This document shows positions 33,872 to 46,552 of a stretch of 64,000 nt of DNA, in pieces (position 1 is the first letter of the stretch; each line of letters begins with the position of its first letter). A program made the translations under genes and the position numbers. A model generated the notes under the pieces. That model made no database searches. It worked only from the letters and a program-made list of their open reading frames with translations, and had not been told where the DNA came from. Source of the DNA: Lutjanus erythropterus (taxonomy: Eukaryota > Chordata > Actinopteri > Lutjaniformes > Lutjanidae); NCBI GenBank assembly GCA_020091685.1, contig CM034597.1:3745091-3809090 (forward strand). Reading direction: 5' to 3'.

Positions 33872-35661
33872 CCTGTAACATACTGAAACAAACCCTAAAC
33901 AAGTAGTTTTATTGCCTAAACCTAACCAAGTAGTCTTTGTGCCTAAACCTAAACAAACTGCAACCATTTTGCAAAGTAGTTGTGTCAAGTGACCTACATA
34001 GTGCAGTTAAAGCACAGTACTCGTTCAAATATGTCATTTTGGGAGTAACTGACAATTTACTTATTCTGGCTTTGAGGTATGAGGATGTGTTGCAGTGTCT
34101 ATTCTTGCAGGTTGTGGACCAACAGAGGTGGGGACCTGAGCGTGCTGACAGTGAAACATCACCTCTCTGATAGGACAGGAACCAGAGCTGCTGCAGGTGT
34201 CAGAGCAGTACCAAAAGCTGGACTGGACCGCAGCTGGACTCTCCTCTCTTCTAGGTTCACGTCAGAACATTCTGAACCATCCAGACATTTCCTGAAGTAA
34301 AGCTTTCTGTTTGTTGAGTTCTCATTATCACATTTAACCGTGACTGGAACAGCTGTTTTAGAAACTATGAGACCAGCGATGTGTCTGAGAGAGGATTTAA
34401 TAACCTTTTGCACATTGCTGCACTTACATGAACCAAAATAGAAGGTGCGCTTGGAGATGCCAGCCCATGCACCTGAGACCTACCACTTTGTGCTTGGCAC
34501 GTATTATTCAAATTTCAGTTGAAGGCGCAATGAGTGCTTTTGGACCCTTGTAGAGCTGTGCTTGAGTCAGGCAAAATGTATGGATCTGTATATGAGGATT
34601 ATTCACTTTCAGGCCCTGCAAATTACTGGAGTTTCCCAGGAGAAATGACAAAGCAGGAGGGCGTCAGGATATGGCCCTTACCATGTTGACATGTATGGCC
34701 TTGCTTAACCTGCATCCACCACGACCAGGACCTGGATAAGCTAAGGAAAATGGATTGATGTTTACTATGCTCAACATGTTAATATAACATAACATATTAG
34801 CTTTCTTTATTAACAGTAAACACAATACTGTCAATGATTTTGCAGGTATATATTTTAAATATTGTATAAGTATTGAACATTGCAAAGTTACTACATCCTG
34901 AGAAGGACATGAATGTCTGTTCCAAACCCAGACAGCTACACTGAGGTTAATGCTTGTGGTTAATAAAATTGTTTTAAAAGTTAATAATCAGCCTGCAAGT
35001 TGTTGGATCAAACTAAAAGAGCTGTGCTTTGAACATTTCACTGCTCAGTGCAACCATGTGGAGCAAAATTATCCAAAGAAAAAAGAAAAAAGAAAAGTTG
35101 AGAAGTGCATTATTCCAAAATGAAAGGATAATTTCATTTCCTATCATATAAACAGATGGTTGTTTGGCAGTGGAGCAGTCTGAAGACCACATGAAACTGG
35201 TGGATGCATGCTTTGCACACCACACAAACTTGTTTTCATATGACAGGACTGGCCCTGGATCAGTATAACCGGATACAAACTTTAGTTTATGCTCAATAAT
35301 GATGAGCTGAATACTGAGGGAAGAAGTGAGCGAGAAAGAACAGAGTGTGACAGAGAGAGGGAGAGTATATGTGTGTGACAGTAATGATAAGTTAAAAATG
35401 GCAAAATAATGAACTATTTCAACCACTGCAATCAGGGCTGCTGCTGGCCGTCTGGGTGCACTAAGTGCACGGGTGTAATTTCTTTGTGTTTGAGGTTAGT
35501 TTGCATTCTGCTGTTGACAGATTAAAACTCACGTCCAGTTCTCGCTGAAGAGTCTGTGTTGACTGCGTCTCCCCAACAGTTCCTCATTTAAACTCATTCA
35601 ACTTCTGCATTTGTTTTTTTCTCCCTGCAAAGCTTACAGCAAACTGTGTGAGACCATTTCT
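33872..35661. other. unassigned non-coding sequence
   Basis: No gene or mobile element recognised. The 137-codon minus ORF at 35013-35426 has no motif. Confidence 0.45.
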
Positions 35662-36143
35662 GCCAGTGCAAGAAAAAATATCTCCACGATAAGTCATAAT
35701 TATGAGATTAAAAAAAGTCCAAATTCTGAGATAAATCCAAATTATGGGATCAGAAGTCAAAAAAAATGAGACAAAAGACAAAATTATGAGAGAAAAAGTT
35801 ATAATTATGAGATGAAAAGCAAAAAAAAAAAAAGTGAGAAAAAAATGATGGCATCGTGATGATGGTTTCATCTCAAAACTTTTTATTTCATAATAATGAC
35901 TTTTTACCTCATTATAACTTCATGCCATAATTTTTACTTTCTATCTCATAATTTTTACTTTTTATTTCATAATTTCAACATTTAAATCTCAATATTATGA
36001 GTTTTTATTGTATAATTATAACTTTCATCTCATAATTTTGAATTTTTTATCTCATGATTTCAATTTTTAATCTAATAATTTCAACTTTTTTTAAATTTCA
36101 TAATTGTGATTTACCATGAGGATATTTTTTGTCTTTCACTGGC
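35662..36143. mobile_element. fold-back element with ATTATGAGATAAAAAGTC arms, copy 1
   Basis: The left terminus GCCAGTGCAAGAAAAAATATC matches the reverse complement of the right, GCCAGTGAAAGACAAAAAATATC. The left arm (35690-35850) repeats ATTATGAGAT(A)AAAAGTC on the plus strand, and the right arm (35880-36110) repeats the complement (ATCTCATAATTTTnACTTTT). The two halves can fold into a long imperfect hairpin. Both the termini and the body are inverted, as in long-TIR or fold-back elements. No coding. Confidence 0.65.
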
Positions 36144-37084
36144 TTCCATATCAAACTGTTGCACTACATCAGTCTTCATTTTGTTTCCATCTGCTTCTCC
36201 ATGAGCTCACATGAGGTTGTGCTTCCTCTGGCATGATAATCTTAATAATATCCTGTAGTGTGTGATGCAACATTGTTTTTAGGACGTCATGTTTGCATGT
36301 TTGAGATTAGAGAGAAGAACATCTGAGTTTCTCCTCTTGTGCATGATGCAACCCAATTTCAAAATTGGTTAGGATTTTGAAATTGTAATATATAAATTGC
36401 ACTAAATCATAAAATGACCATGATATGTCATCAGAGATAAAGGAAGCATGCCAAGTTGAAATACAGGCTTCTCTGACAACAGTGCCGCATGCAGCATGTT
36501 CTCCTTTGAGATTTCCATTCTGATGTGGAACATCTGTTTTATGTTTGCCCATTTCACATTTATTAAATTAAAAACTAATATAGAATTTTCACAGACCAAG
36601 TTAGTGTGTGTTTATGAGTCATAAGAAATTATTAGTAATCTTTTAGAAGAAGTAGATGTTTATAACTATATAATTGAGAAATATGGCATTAAAGCAGGAA
36701 GTGATTGCTTCAACTCAAACTAAACTGCAGAGTGTGTTATTTCAGAGCAGCTGGCTTTTGTTTTCAGGATAACAGGCTCAGCTTTACATTGACCGACAAC
36801 TGACAGAGTCATTAACAGCTGATCAACTTAAAGTGCAGGACTCATCATCACTTGTGCCTGTCAAAGTATAATGTCGAGCTTGTCTTGTGCTTGTGAAGGT
36901 TCAGTGTCCCTGAAGCCTGCAGACAACATGCCTGAGCTTCAGTCTGTCAGAGGAGGGGGCGAGGGGGAAGCAAGTCACTTCAACCATCGATCATATATTA
37001 AAAGTGGGGTGTGCTATTCTAATCCAATACACCTTTTTTTGTTTTTATTCAGTGAATACTTCCTCACAGTGACCTCACTGCTCT
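36144..37084. other. unassigned non-coding sequence
   Basis: No feature recognised. Confidence 0.45.
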
Positions 37085-37400
37085 TCACTGCTGCAGACAG
37101 GTTGAGAAGCAGGAATGAAGAAAAATCCACTTTTTAATCCTATAAATTTGAAACAAACTCTGAGATTACCTCCTGCCAGTAAAGGGGTCAACATCAGTTC
37201 TGTCTCCCCCAAAGCTCCTCAGCTCTCAGCAGTAGTCTGTCAGCTCTGTGCCTCAGCTCTGGCCCAGTCCTCTCCTGTATTTTCACAGACATAAAATATT
37301 AATTTCCCTCATTGATGCTACCGGTAACTTCGGGCTGCGGACATGTTGAGTTCCGCCATATTGCTCAGTTGTTTCCTTGGTAATTCTCGTTCACAAATTT
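37085..37400 (-). repeat. interspersed repeat shared with 19305-19560
   Basis: Reverse complement of the 19.3-kb copy, with about 100 bp extra around TTACTGGCAGGAGGTAATCT. It has a better preserved start, where plus-strand CCGCCATATTGC matches the YY1 consensus CCGCCATNTT. At 19.3 kb this site is degenerate. Confidence 0.6.
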
Positions 37401-38817
37401 GAAGGGCGCAGCCTCTTAAGGAGCACTGAACAGAGGGCTGTGTTTGGCTGCTGTGTTCAAATATCAGCTGTTTTTCTCCAAAATGATTCACCCCACCTCT
37501 AACTGGATGTTAATGTCATGAATGAAATGAGTGAGGGCTGTTTTTTAACACTGTGCTCATGTTTGTACAGGTTTTTACTAACACTAGGAGCATCAGTAGC
37601 GTGAACGGCACGCTGCCTGGGGGGGTTCCCCGCCACGAACACACACATTTTAGAGTGAGCTCAGAGAAAGTGCTGCGTGTGTGTTGCCTCTCTCAGGTAG
37701 GATCCCACCTTGCTGACAGCTGAGCGTTCACTGACTGTTGAGACATCACTGTGATTTCTGGACACATGCTTTGAAGACATGTCCAAACATCAGAGACACA
37801 TATCCAATCACGACTCTTTGTCTTCAGGCATCTGCTGTGTTTGTTCCAGAAGTGTGTCTTTCATTTCAGGGAGCTGCTTCCTGACTCTGTGTGTGTGTTG
37901 CTGTGGTTTCCTCTACCCTTTCATATGCCTTTATCATTATTTAGATCCTCCAAAAGAAAGAAAGAGATGAGAAGAAACACACTATCAGCCACTGGAAGCC
38001 AATAACTCTCCAAACACACACACACACACACACACAGAGTGCAAACAAACCCACGATTGGACACAGTTAAAAGGCAGCACATTAGGGGTAACTGGAGACT
38101 GACTTGAGCCCATACAGTAATTATGTGTCTACACCTGAGAGGGGAAGAAAAGAGAAGAGCACGAAAAGAGAAGAAAAATGAAAAGAGAGGAGCACGGCTG
38201 AAAAAGCGTTTCCACAGCCCACCTAGGTCGAGGCAGCGTGCGGAGAGACAGAGAGCAGAGGGGGTACAGAGACAGACACAGAGAGATTATGAAAGAGTGC
38301 GACAAAGCTCCTTCAGCTTAAACAAACCTGACAGCGTCTCTACTTCCCTCAGACAGGTCTGTGTGAAAATGTTTGGCCTCAGCTGTCAGCTCCAACCATA
38401 ACAGCTCCTGGTAATACATCACCATAATCACCCTGCTCTGCTAAACGCAGCCATCACACTCACTGAGCACACAGCAAACACACTGTGTGTAAGAGCTCTG
38501 AATACTTCTTTACAGCCAGACACAGAGTAAATCTGAGGATTAATGTCCAGGTGGACTGATAACTGCGGCACATTCTGCTTTAAATAGATGTAGAACAAGT
38601 TTCTAAATTCTTATAACGAAATATTTAGTATTGCAGTGTGTTATATAATGTTAATTACACCTTAAACAAAGAGCAGATGCTGCAATTTAATAAAATGTAA
38701 TTTTTTTCTTCTATGATTGTCACAATCACCATTACCTGTAATGATCAACTATATCTTCTATTTTGTTGATTTTCCTTCATTATACTATACTGTATAGCAA
38801 TGTGGTGTGCTGTCTTT
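37401..38817. other. unassigned sequence with a CA tract
   Basis: CA tract at 38013-38036; purine-rich text at 38140-38290 gives a 92-codon ORF by composition. No gene recognised. Confidence 0.4.
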
Positions 38818-39170
38818 AAAGGGATAGTTCACCCAAAAATGAAACTTCAGTCATTATCTACTCACCCTCATGCCAGGCTTATTTTGTTCATTTGCAACAC
38901 ACTGCTGGAATTTCACAGGACAACAGTGTTGCAGAATAAACTGTGGAAGTGAATGGTGACCAGTTTTCAACTGTAATAAATAACTGGAAAGAAACCATGA
39001 AATGCCTCCATACTGCTTGTCTGGCATAATCCAAGTCTCTTTTAGTCCTGACATGCTGTTTGCCTGCAGTCCTGCCACACTACACACACCCTGTTCAGAC
39101 AGTGTGCATGTGCACTGATTGTAGCTCCAAGCTAAAGCTAAGGATCTCCAGTGAAGATTCAGGCTGACAG
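38818..39170 (+). mobile_element. fish TTAA-type repeat (GGGATAGTTCACC family), copy 2
   Basis: TTTAAAGGGATAGTTCACCC starts the copy, with a TTAA inside the first bases. It continues CAAAAATGAAACTTCAGTC, TACTCACCCTCATGCC, ACACTGCTGGAATTTCACAG and GAAGTGAATGGTGACC, then TGCTTGTCTGGCATAATCC. The homologous copy is at 23152-23345. It meets a Tc1 relic at about 39170. Confidence 0.7.
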
Positions 39171-39171
39171 G

Positions 39172-39451
39172 AGTGGCACCCAGTGTGGTCTTCTGCTGCT
39201 GTAGCCCATCTGCTTCAAGATTCAACATGTTGTGCGTTCACAACATCTCGAAACAGTCTGGCCGTGCTCCTCTGACCTCTGGCATCAGCAAGACGTTTTC
39301 ACCCAGAGAACTGCTACTCGATGGATATTTTCTCTTTTTCAGACTATTCTCTGTAAACCATAGAGATGGTTGTGTGTGAAAATCCCAGTAGATCAGCAGT
39401 TTCTGAGACTGTCTGAAACCAACAACCATGCAACGTTCAAAGTCACTTAAA
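39172..39451 (-). mobile_element. Tc1-like transposase relic (N-terminal part), frameshifted
   Basis: Minus-strand translations read DLSDFERCMVVG, then, after a frameshift, VSETADLLGFSHTTISMVYRE (the helix-turn-helix DNA-binding block of Tc1-like transposases). Farther on, in another frame, KQMGYSSRRPHWVPLLS matches the family. Several frameshifts and stops are present and the DDE core is missing. Its 5' terminal text continues at 39770-39828 (GTTGAGCTGCTGCCATGTGA, ACAAGCAGTTGAACAGGTGT). The 321-bp left arm therefore sits inside this element. Confidence 0.65.
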
Positions 39452-39772
39452 TCTAGATGTAACAGTGAGATATGACATATAATTCAATATCATATTTTTA
39501 ATGTGAACATATGTCATTTACTTTGTTTTAGAAGCTTGCTTTTAAGAAGCTTAGATATATAAACCAGTGGTGTAGGTTTAGTTTCATCATTGGTAGGGAC
39601 ACATATGAAGTGGTGGGTCCGGGGGATTTTGAATATCAAATACTTAATTTCCTGCAATCCTTACGCACAGATTTCTGTCTTTTCTGCATCAATTTATGAA
39701 TGAAATGTATTTATTAAATAAAACTTCAGGCACCAGGTGACAGTACAAAAATATAATAGAATATAATACTGT
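39452..39772 (+). repeat. left arm of a 321-bp inverted repeat
   Basis: 321 bp from TCTAGATGTAACAGTGAGAT to AATATAATACTGT. The reverse complement of 40397-40717 differs at only 8 positions (about 97.5% identity). It carries ATTTATTAAATAAAACTTC with an AATAAA. It is bracketed on both sides by Tc1-family text, so this arm looks inserted in, or substituted for, part of a Tc1 element. About 95 bp of expected Tc1 text is missing at the junction (recalled consensus). Confidence 0.85.
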
Positions 39773-40396
39773 TGAGCTGCTGCCATGTGATTGGTTGATT
39801 AGATATTTGTGTTAACAAGCAGTTGAACAGGTGTGTGTATATATATATGTGTGTGTGTGCGTGTGTCTGTGTGTAAAAAGAACTTTAGAACAGAACAATA
39901 GAGTACATAGAAATAAGAAGTGTAAGAATATGCAACAAAAATATACAACAGTATATACAACAGTGAAACACATAATATTGTAAATAGTAATGCTGAAGAT
40001 GGGGGACAAGTGTGTTAAGATACACGTATTATAATAAGAGTATAGGTTGATTTAAACGCACAGTATAAATAAATAAATAAATAAATGCAGATGTCAGTGT
40101 AATCTGTGTATTGCACTGATAGCTTCTGACAGTGGTGAAGTAAGTCCAGGTCAGTATATTTACTGACACTGAGGGAAGAGTTGTAGAGTTTGATGGCCAC
40201 AGGTAGGAATGACTTCCTGTGGCGCCACTGAATGTGCTCCTGTGTTTGTCATGGAAAGATAGTCCTCCTGACTGAACTTGTGCTGAGCTTCATTTTGTAC
40301 ACTCAGAATGAAGTCTCTCCTGATTGACAAAGATTTTAGACGTTGATCTACAGAAGAAGAAATATTTGAAAGCATTACAGAATGCCAGAGAGCTTT
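39773..40396. other. spacer between the inverted arms
   Basis: Begins with about 55 bp of Tc1 end text, then a TA/TG-rich run (39832-39876). A retroposon-like segment follows at about 40010-40380 (TTTGATGGCCACAGGTAGGA, ATGACTTCCTGTGGCGCC), a fish LINE/SINE UTR type recalled but not verified. Confidence 0.45.
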
Positions 40397-40717
40397 ACAG
40401 TATTATATTCTATTATATTTTTGTACTGTCGCCTGGTGCCTGAAGTTTTATTTAATAAATACATTTCATTCATAAATTGATGCAGAAAAGACAGAAATCT
40501 GTGCATAAAGATTGCAGGAAATTAAGTATTTGATATTCAAAATCCCCCGGACCCACCACTTCATATGTGCCCATCCCAATGATGAAACTAAACCTAGACC
40601 ACTGGTTTATATATCTAAGCTTCTTAAAAGCAAGCTTCTAAAACAAAGTTAATGACATATGTTCACATTAAAAATATGATATTGAATTATATGTCATATC
40701 TCACTGTTACATCTAGA
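40397..40717 (-). repeat. right arm of a 321-bp inverted repeat
   Basis: Inverted copy of 39452-39772, same length to the base. The outer six bases TCTAGA are palindromic, so ends and a possible target duplication cannot be told apart there. No other flanking direct repeat was seen. Confidence 0.85.
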
Positions 40718-41391
40718 AGCCAAATATCTTCAGTTGCACAGCTGTAAACATCTGTTCTTCCTCTTGATATTAAGGTTGGCAGAACAGACGAAGTTGGGAT
40801 TGTTGGATTTTTTTTAACTTCTCTGAAGCCAAATAAAGTATGATGGCTTATTATGTTGTTAGTTTTTTTTTTTATTGTAGACATGGAGGTCTGAAAATCC
40901 AGCAGTAAAAAAGATTTAAATGTTTTTTCTTTGTTACTTCGACTCTTTGGAATATGTTTGAGAATGTGTGTGGCATTCTGGATCTGGCTTGTGTTAAACT
41001 GTGGTGTCTTGTGAAAGTCCTTTTTAGACAGGGACTAAATTTACTGAACATAGAAAACTTAATGTTTAACAGTAAAATATAATAAAGAATGCTTTGTTGT
41101 TCTGGATAACAACACAAACATGGTACATGCAAACATGATAATTATAGTATAATAAGATGCAATATTTCATTTTCTCTAATTCTCTAAAAATTACACAACA
41201 AGACAGTTTAGTATGTTAATGTTTTGTGCAGATATTCAGTGGAGCTTCCTTGAAATAACATTCAAGTAAATATTTCATTACTCATTCATTTTTGGAAACA
41301 TTACTGGTACTTTCATATTTGCTACTTTTAGGCTGCAGATATACTTTGCTTTTAACTCCACATCCTGTGTCTGCCTGGAGTGTTGGTTGTT
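40718..41391. other. unassigned sequence
   Basis: AT-rich, no recognised element. Confidence 0.4.
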
Positions 41392-41880
41392 ATTTTGCGA
41401 GGCAGCTGGGTTCACAAGATGATGAGATCATGTGAGAATCCGTCTCACCCGGCTTGAAGTTGCCCATTTGTGTTCACACCAAAGTGGTGCAGCCAATCAG
41501 CATCCTCGGAGGGACTGCTGGCAGCTATGGCCATGGTTTTAGGAGTGACGACAGCGAGAGGCGTCCATGAAGGTGACTTGAACAAACAATGGCAGCTCCT
41601 GAACAGGTTAGTGTAGATACTGTGATAGTTATATCAGACCTGGAGAGTATTTCTTCATTGAAAGAAGAGCAAAGAACAGAACTGAAGGCTTTTCTCCAAG
41701 AAAAAGATGTTTCTGCATGCTTCTCACGACCAACTTCAGCAAGAGTTTGATCAGATTGCTTGAAGTTAGGCTGTGTTAGAAGTGATAGACAAATGGTTCA
41801 TCCAATCACCTGCCACCTGTAATTTGAAAGTGCATGCCCTTTTCTAAACAGTTTCTCTGTTTCTCTGGCCTTACAAATTC
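41392..41880 (+). repeat. helicase-fragment repeat family, copy E
   Basis: Near full-length: GAGGCAGCTGGGTTCAC, GAGAATCCGTCTCACCCGGC, GTGGTGCAGCCAATCAGCAT (CCAAT box), GGCAGCTATGGCCATGG, GGCGTCCATGAAGG, ATG at 41589 (MAAPEQVSVDTV). The coding part has an internal deletion and the Walker A is lost (CFSRPTSARV-like text). The 3' block AGACAAATGGTTCATCCAAT, CACCTGCCACCTG is kept. Confidence 0.75.
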
Positions 41881-42184
41881 TAATAAAATAATCTTTCAAG
41901 GAGAACCTATTATCCATCATAGGTCTTGATTACAATTATTCATGCCAAAAATGTCTTAAATATCTAAAATAATCCTGGTTATTCTGAAACAGAACACATC
42001 CATATTTTAAGACTTTGCTAAAGCTTGTTTGCATCAAACCAATTAACAAGACCAAATTAAAATGAAACATAAATGTCACGGTCATGTAGTTGCATATGCA
42101 TTTAATGAGCTTTGGAAATCCCCCAAAACGGAACAGGAAATTACACAAGTTAGGCAGAAACCCTTGAAATGTACTTTAAAACTG
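41881..42184. other. unassigned sequence
   Basis: No feature recognised. Confidence 0.4.
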
Positions 42185-42660
42185 AAGTTCAGGAAATAGA
42201 CCACACCACCCTCAGCTGATCACTATCACCTACTTCACTCATTAAAAACACCTGTAACTCCCACAAATCAAATCACCTGCATCCCGCATCTGGCCCAGGA
42301 TCCCTCTACAAGGAGCTGACTCTTCCTCCCTATGTCCACCTGGGTCTCCGCTGCACGCTCTGATTCCACCTCTAGACACATATGTTCATCTAATACGTCC
42401 ATTATTAGTCATTAACTCATCTTTCTCTCTGTCTTTCATTGGAACCAAGGGGGACAAAGCACCAAAGCTCGCCGAGACATTTCCCCAAGCCTGAGTCTCG
42501 AACCCCAGGGTTCCTAGCGACCTCACTTCCCCTCGACCCCTATCATACCTCACCCCCTCAACTCTTACCATCCCATCCTTCCTGATTCTCATTGCCGTTC
42601 CAAATCAAATACTTTCATGCTGAACTTATGGTGCGGTCTTGTTAGTAGAATTGTCCTTAA
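42185..42660 (+). mobile_element. possible solo LTR
   Basis: CAGGATCCCTCTACAAGGAG, CTGACTC resembles a TATA/initiator region of fish LTRs. The 3' part ATACTTTCATGCTGAAC, TTATGGTGCGGTC resembles a polyadenylation and R/U5 region. The intervening text is C-rich. TG/CA ends and a 4-6 bp duplication are not identified, so this is tentative. Confidence 0.35.
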
Positions 42661-45600
42661 GTGCTATTTTATGCAGAATCTGAGCTGAGGTTCTAATCAA
42701 AATATTTTCAATCTGCTCCATCTGTCACTATAACAATAAGTAGATCCATACAGAGCAGAATGAGGTATGAACAAAAAATATTTATTGAATAGAATATTTT
42801 TTACAGAATCTTAAGATGAGTTTACATTGCCATTAACAAATAAGAAATTGTATAAAATATAAAATGTCAAAAATAATAAAGAATATCACTGAGCTTTTGC
42901 TCTGCTGGCTGGTCATTAATCCAATCTTCACTTTATTATACTTACCTCCTTACTTATAGCTTTGGCCCTAAAATATAAATATAAGCCTATAGGCCAAGAC
43001 TGCAGCTTTATGTCTCAGCATAAAAAAACAAAAAAAAAACTTTACAGCTGTGTGGCTCCTCCACATTTCCTTTAATACATTTCTGATAGAAAAATATTAT
43101 TTACTGACAGATGTCTTGGATTAATTTAGAGCTGTAGCTAAACCTTGACTGACTAGATTACTGTCTTGTTTTAAATTGACAAAAATGAATTTTAAAGTTA
43201 AAAATGTGTGTCTCTGAGGAGTGACGTCACACCCATATACAGTCTGGACTGCACAGAGGCTGTCATGTCATTCATGTACATATGATTGTGTGTTCATGCA
43301 AGACACAGTATCTCCTCTGAGCTGTGTTTTACCATCCTGTTGTTGTTGGTGTATCAGATGTAATAAACAAGTTGTATTTCTCATGTTTGTCAGGTGCAAG
43401 TCACAGAACACAGAGAGCAGGACAGACGGACTGAGCAGAGTGAGCAAGTTTACCTGATTACTGTTCCTGCAGTGCACTCTCATTGATTTTTTTCTCTTTT
43501 CATGACCAGTAGGACAGTTCTCCTTCATCCTCTCATCAAAGTTGTGATCACTGACACCCGCTTTGACATGAGGGGGAGGCGGAGCCCTTGTGTAATTTGC
43601 GGGGCCCTACGCAACTTGCGTATGGTCTGGTGTTATGTAACAGGCAATGCTTAACATGAAGCAAGCAGCTTTCACAATTCAACTGCTTGTGAAAACTCTA
43701 TAAATCATGTCTGAGTGGCTCAGCATATACCAAACACACACACACACACACTCAGCACCGTCCATCTTATCTCACATACTACACTGCAGCTGCACACCAA
43801 ACACATATTAGTATATCAGCCTCATAGTGGTGCGTGTGCGTCGCAGAACCTATTGGTTTTTATTTCGGCACCCATATGAACAGGTCAGAGCAGCCACACA
43901 GGCCAGCTTACGTGCATGTGATGTACGGCTGCGTCTGTGCTTCATCTAGAGATTCAGGGTCATATCTTACACCTAGCACAAAGCAGATGCTGATGCAGGT
44001 GGCGTTGCTATCTTACATGGGATCAGGTGTCATTTTCACACATCTTCAAGAGAGCAAATGAACTGAGGTCTGTCTGTGCAGTAGATCTAAACAGTGTGGT
44101 CTGGAATTGAGTATCTTGTGCACAGACCTGCTAAAACCTGGTTGAAGTGTAAAGTCTGTGGTGTCTTTCTGCACAACATAACAAACAGGTGTGCACACAT
44201 GTCTCCACAATCACAAAACAAACAGCAGATCTGCATGATAATAAGGATGATATGATATGAATTATAAAATACAATGTAATCTGAAGGTGCTTCATTGTAA
44301 AACATATCCAGTAACATATCTATATGACATCTACAATTCATTACTTTTTGCAGGCGTTAGTGTAAAATAAACTATTTACACATGCGCTTTAGATCAGCCT
44401 GAGATCTAAGGGCTCATTGTCTATATCTGTAGAATATGTCACTGAGATGAAAAAAATCAGATGCAGGACACTGTTTCCAGTGAGCTCTCTCTTTCTCTTT
44501 CTCTCTTTTCTCTTTTTTTTTTGTCTTCTGCAAACTCAGATTAGAAAGATAACAGAAAGCTGTCTCAGGATGTGATGTACCTGCCTGTCTATCTACACAC
44601 AGCTGTCACAACTGTCTCACTGTAGATTTACATTACATAAACATACACATTATTTTGTACACTTTGGTGGATACAGTAATGTTTTTAATTTTTTAAAAAC
44701 AGATATAAAAACATACATGGTAGTTAGGACAGTTATGAACAAAACCCATAAGGGATGAAAGGAAAAAAAAAATCACTACATGGAATATTACATGGGCATT
44801 TCATAGTAATCTCAGAGCTTAGATATGTCACATAGGTCAAGGGATACATGGCTAGGACAGACCAACTAAATACCCAGGAGAGAGTATCAGACGTTGACAG
44901 GGGTACAAAAAGGACACCAGTCTGCCCCTGCATGCTAGATCTACTGTGCAGTCTGGGAGGCAGTTTAGAAAAGACATCCACAACTTATCAAAAACCTTCT
45001 CATTCAAAACTGAGCTTAAGCGCTCCATAGGCAAACCTTTAAAATTCCTCTGTACCACTGGTTAACTATCAGAGGTCTGGGCTTGATCCATTGAAATAAA
45101 GTGCAACTCCTTGCTAAGATTTATTTGGGAAACAGTAATTTTGAAGTTAACATTTGTTTTTCTAGTCCTCCAGTTTGAAATGATCTTTGGTAGTAAGTAT
45201 GCTTTTACTGTAAAAACAACTTTTCCACTGCCTTTTACTGACTGCTTTCTTTTTTCATTTCACTTTTATAACTGACTTATTTTCTTTTATGTTCTCTTTT
45301 AAATTGTTTTGCATTCTTTTAATGTGACATTTACTATAATGTCACTGTAAATATATCTCTCCTACTTTGGGAGGCAACTGCCTTTGCAGTCACACTTTAT
45401 AAGCTACCTAGTGTATGAATTGTGCCACAGTGTATAAATAAACTTGCTGTGCCAAAATCCTGAGACCTGTCCCACAGATCAATCACTGATACTGAAATAC
45501 AATTCAAAATCTATTGTAAAATGCACTTATAGCTATATACATCCCTACAGGAGCATTATGGGAATTTTTTCATCATCAGCCATTAGTTGTTGTGTTTGCT

Positions 45601-46114
45601 TTGTATGAAAAAAAGCTATCTAAGCACGTATGGCTGTCAGCTAACCACTAATAATAGTCTAATATGTGTTAGCATAGCACTAATGATAGCTGAGCACTAA
45701 TGTTATCTGCTGTTAGCCTATGGAGGGAGTGTGAGGTGGATAGCAGCCGATGTTAGCATATGATTGCGGTTTGAGGAGGCGGTGATAAGAGAACAGATTA
45801 GCGCTGGCGGAAGGTTTTGTGATAAAAGTCTTTGTCACAGCACACAAAGGCCCAGGTGCACTGGATGTGACTGACACAATGTGTACGTGTGTGTCTGCGT
45901 GTGTGTCTACAGACAAAAGAGTAAGTGGATTTTAATTTAGAAGTGCTACTGATCCTTCTTCTGACATTTTAATACATTTATATTTTTATTACATTTTTTC
46001 TAAGAAAATTTGGGGCAATAATTTAACTATTAACTTTATTTTACAGAGTAAAAGAAGAAGTTTGATATCAATGTGCATCTTCTCATCTCACACAGAACGA
46101 TCAACAAATGATGG
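42661..46114. other. unassigned sequence with minor repeat pieces
   Basis: 44085-44170 (minus) is the third piece of the 15.0-kb repeat (ACCTGGTTGAAGTGTAAAG). CA tract at 43733-43752 and CT-rich text at 44480-44520. 45200-45450 has T-rich text ending GTGTATAAATAAACTTG, a possible retroposon 3' end. No gene recognised. Confidence 0.4.
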
Positions 46115-46497
46115 ATTCTAATACAGTTACTGATTACCTGTTAAAAAATGTAGTCAGTAAAGTCAGTATCAGTCACTTATCAGTAAGTATCATGATATCA
46201 AAGTAATGTAACTTGATTACTGTCCATTACTTTTGGATTACTTCAATATAAAATATGGTGAAATTGTTTAGACTAATATAGTGTTTTGATTGAATGATTA
46301 TTTTCATCATCAGTTAATCTGTTGATTATTTTCTCAATTGATCGATTGTTAGGTCCATAAACAGAAAAAGGTGAAAAAAAGTGATCAAAGTCCAAGATGA
46401 CGTCCTCAAATGTCTTGTTTTGTCCACAACTCAAAAATATTCATTTTACTGTTAGAGAGGAGCAAAGAAACCAGAAAATATTCACATTTAAGAAGTG
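46115..46497 (+). mobile_element. compound MITE, copy 2
   Basis: The second-family part is 46115-46286: CAGTTACTGATTACCTG, AATGTAACTTGATTACTG, TATAAAATATGGTGAAATTG, TTTAGACTAATATAGTG. It joins the GGGCTGCAAC part at about 46287: TGAATGATTATTTTCATCAT, GTCCTCAAATGTCTTGTTTT, CAGAAAATATTCACATTTAAG. The right end is truncated. Confidence 0.6.
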
Positions 46498-46552
46498 GGG
46501 CACATAGATGTAATTACCACTATATATTTTTAACTTTAATTTTATTATTATG

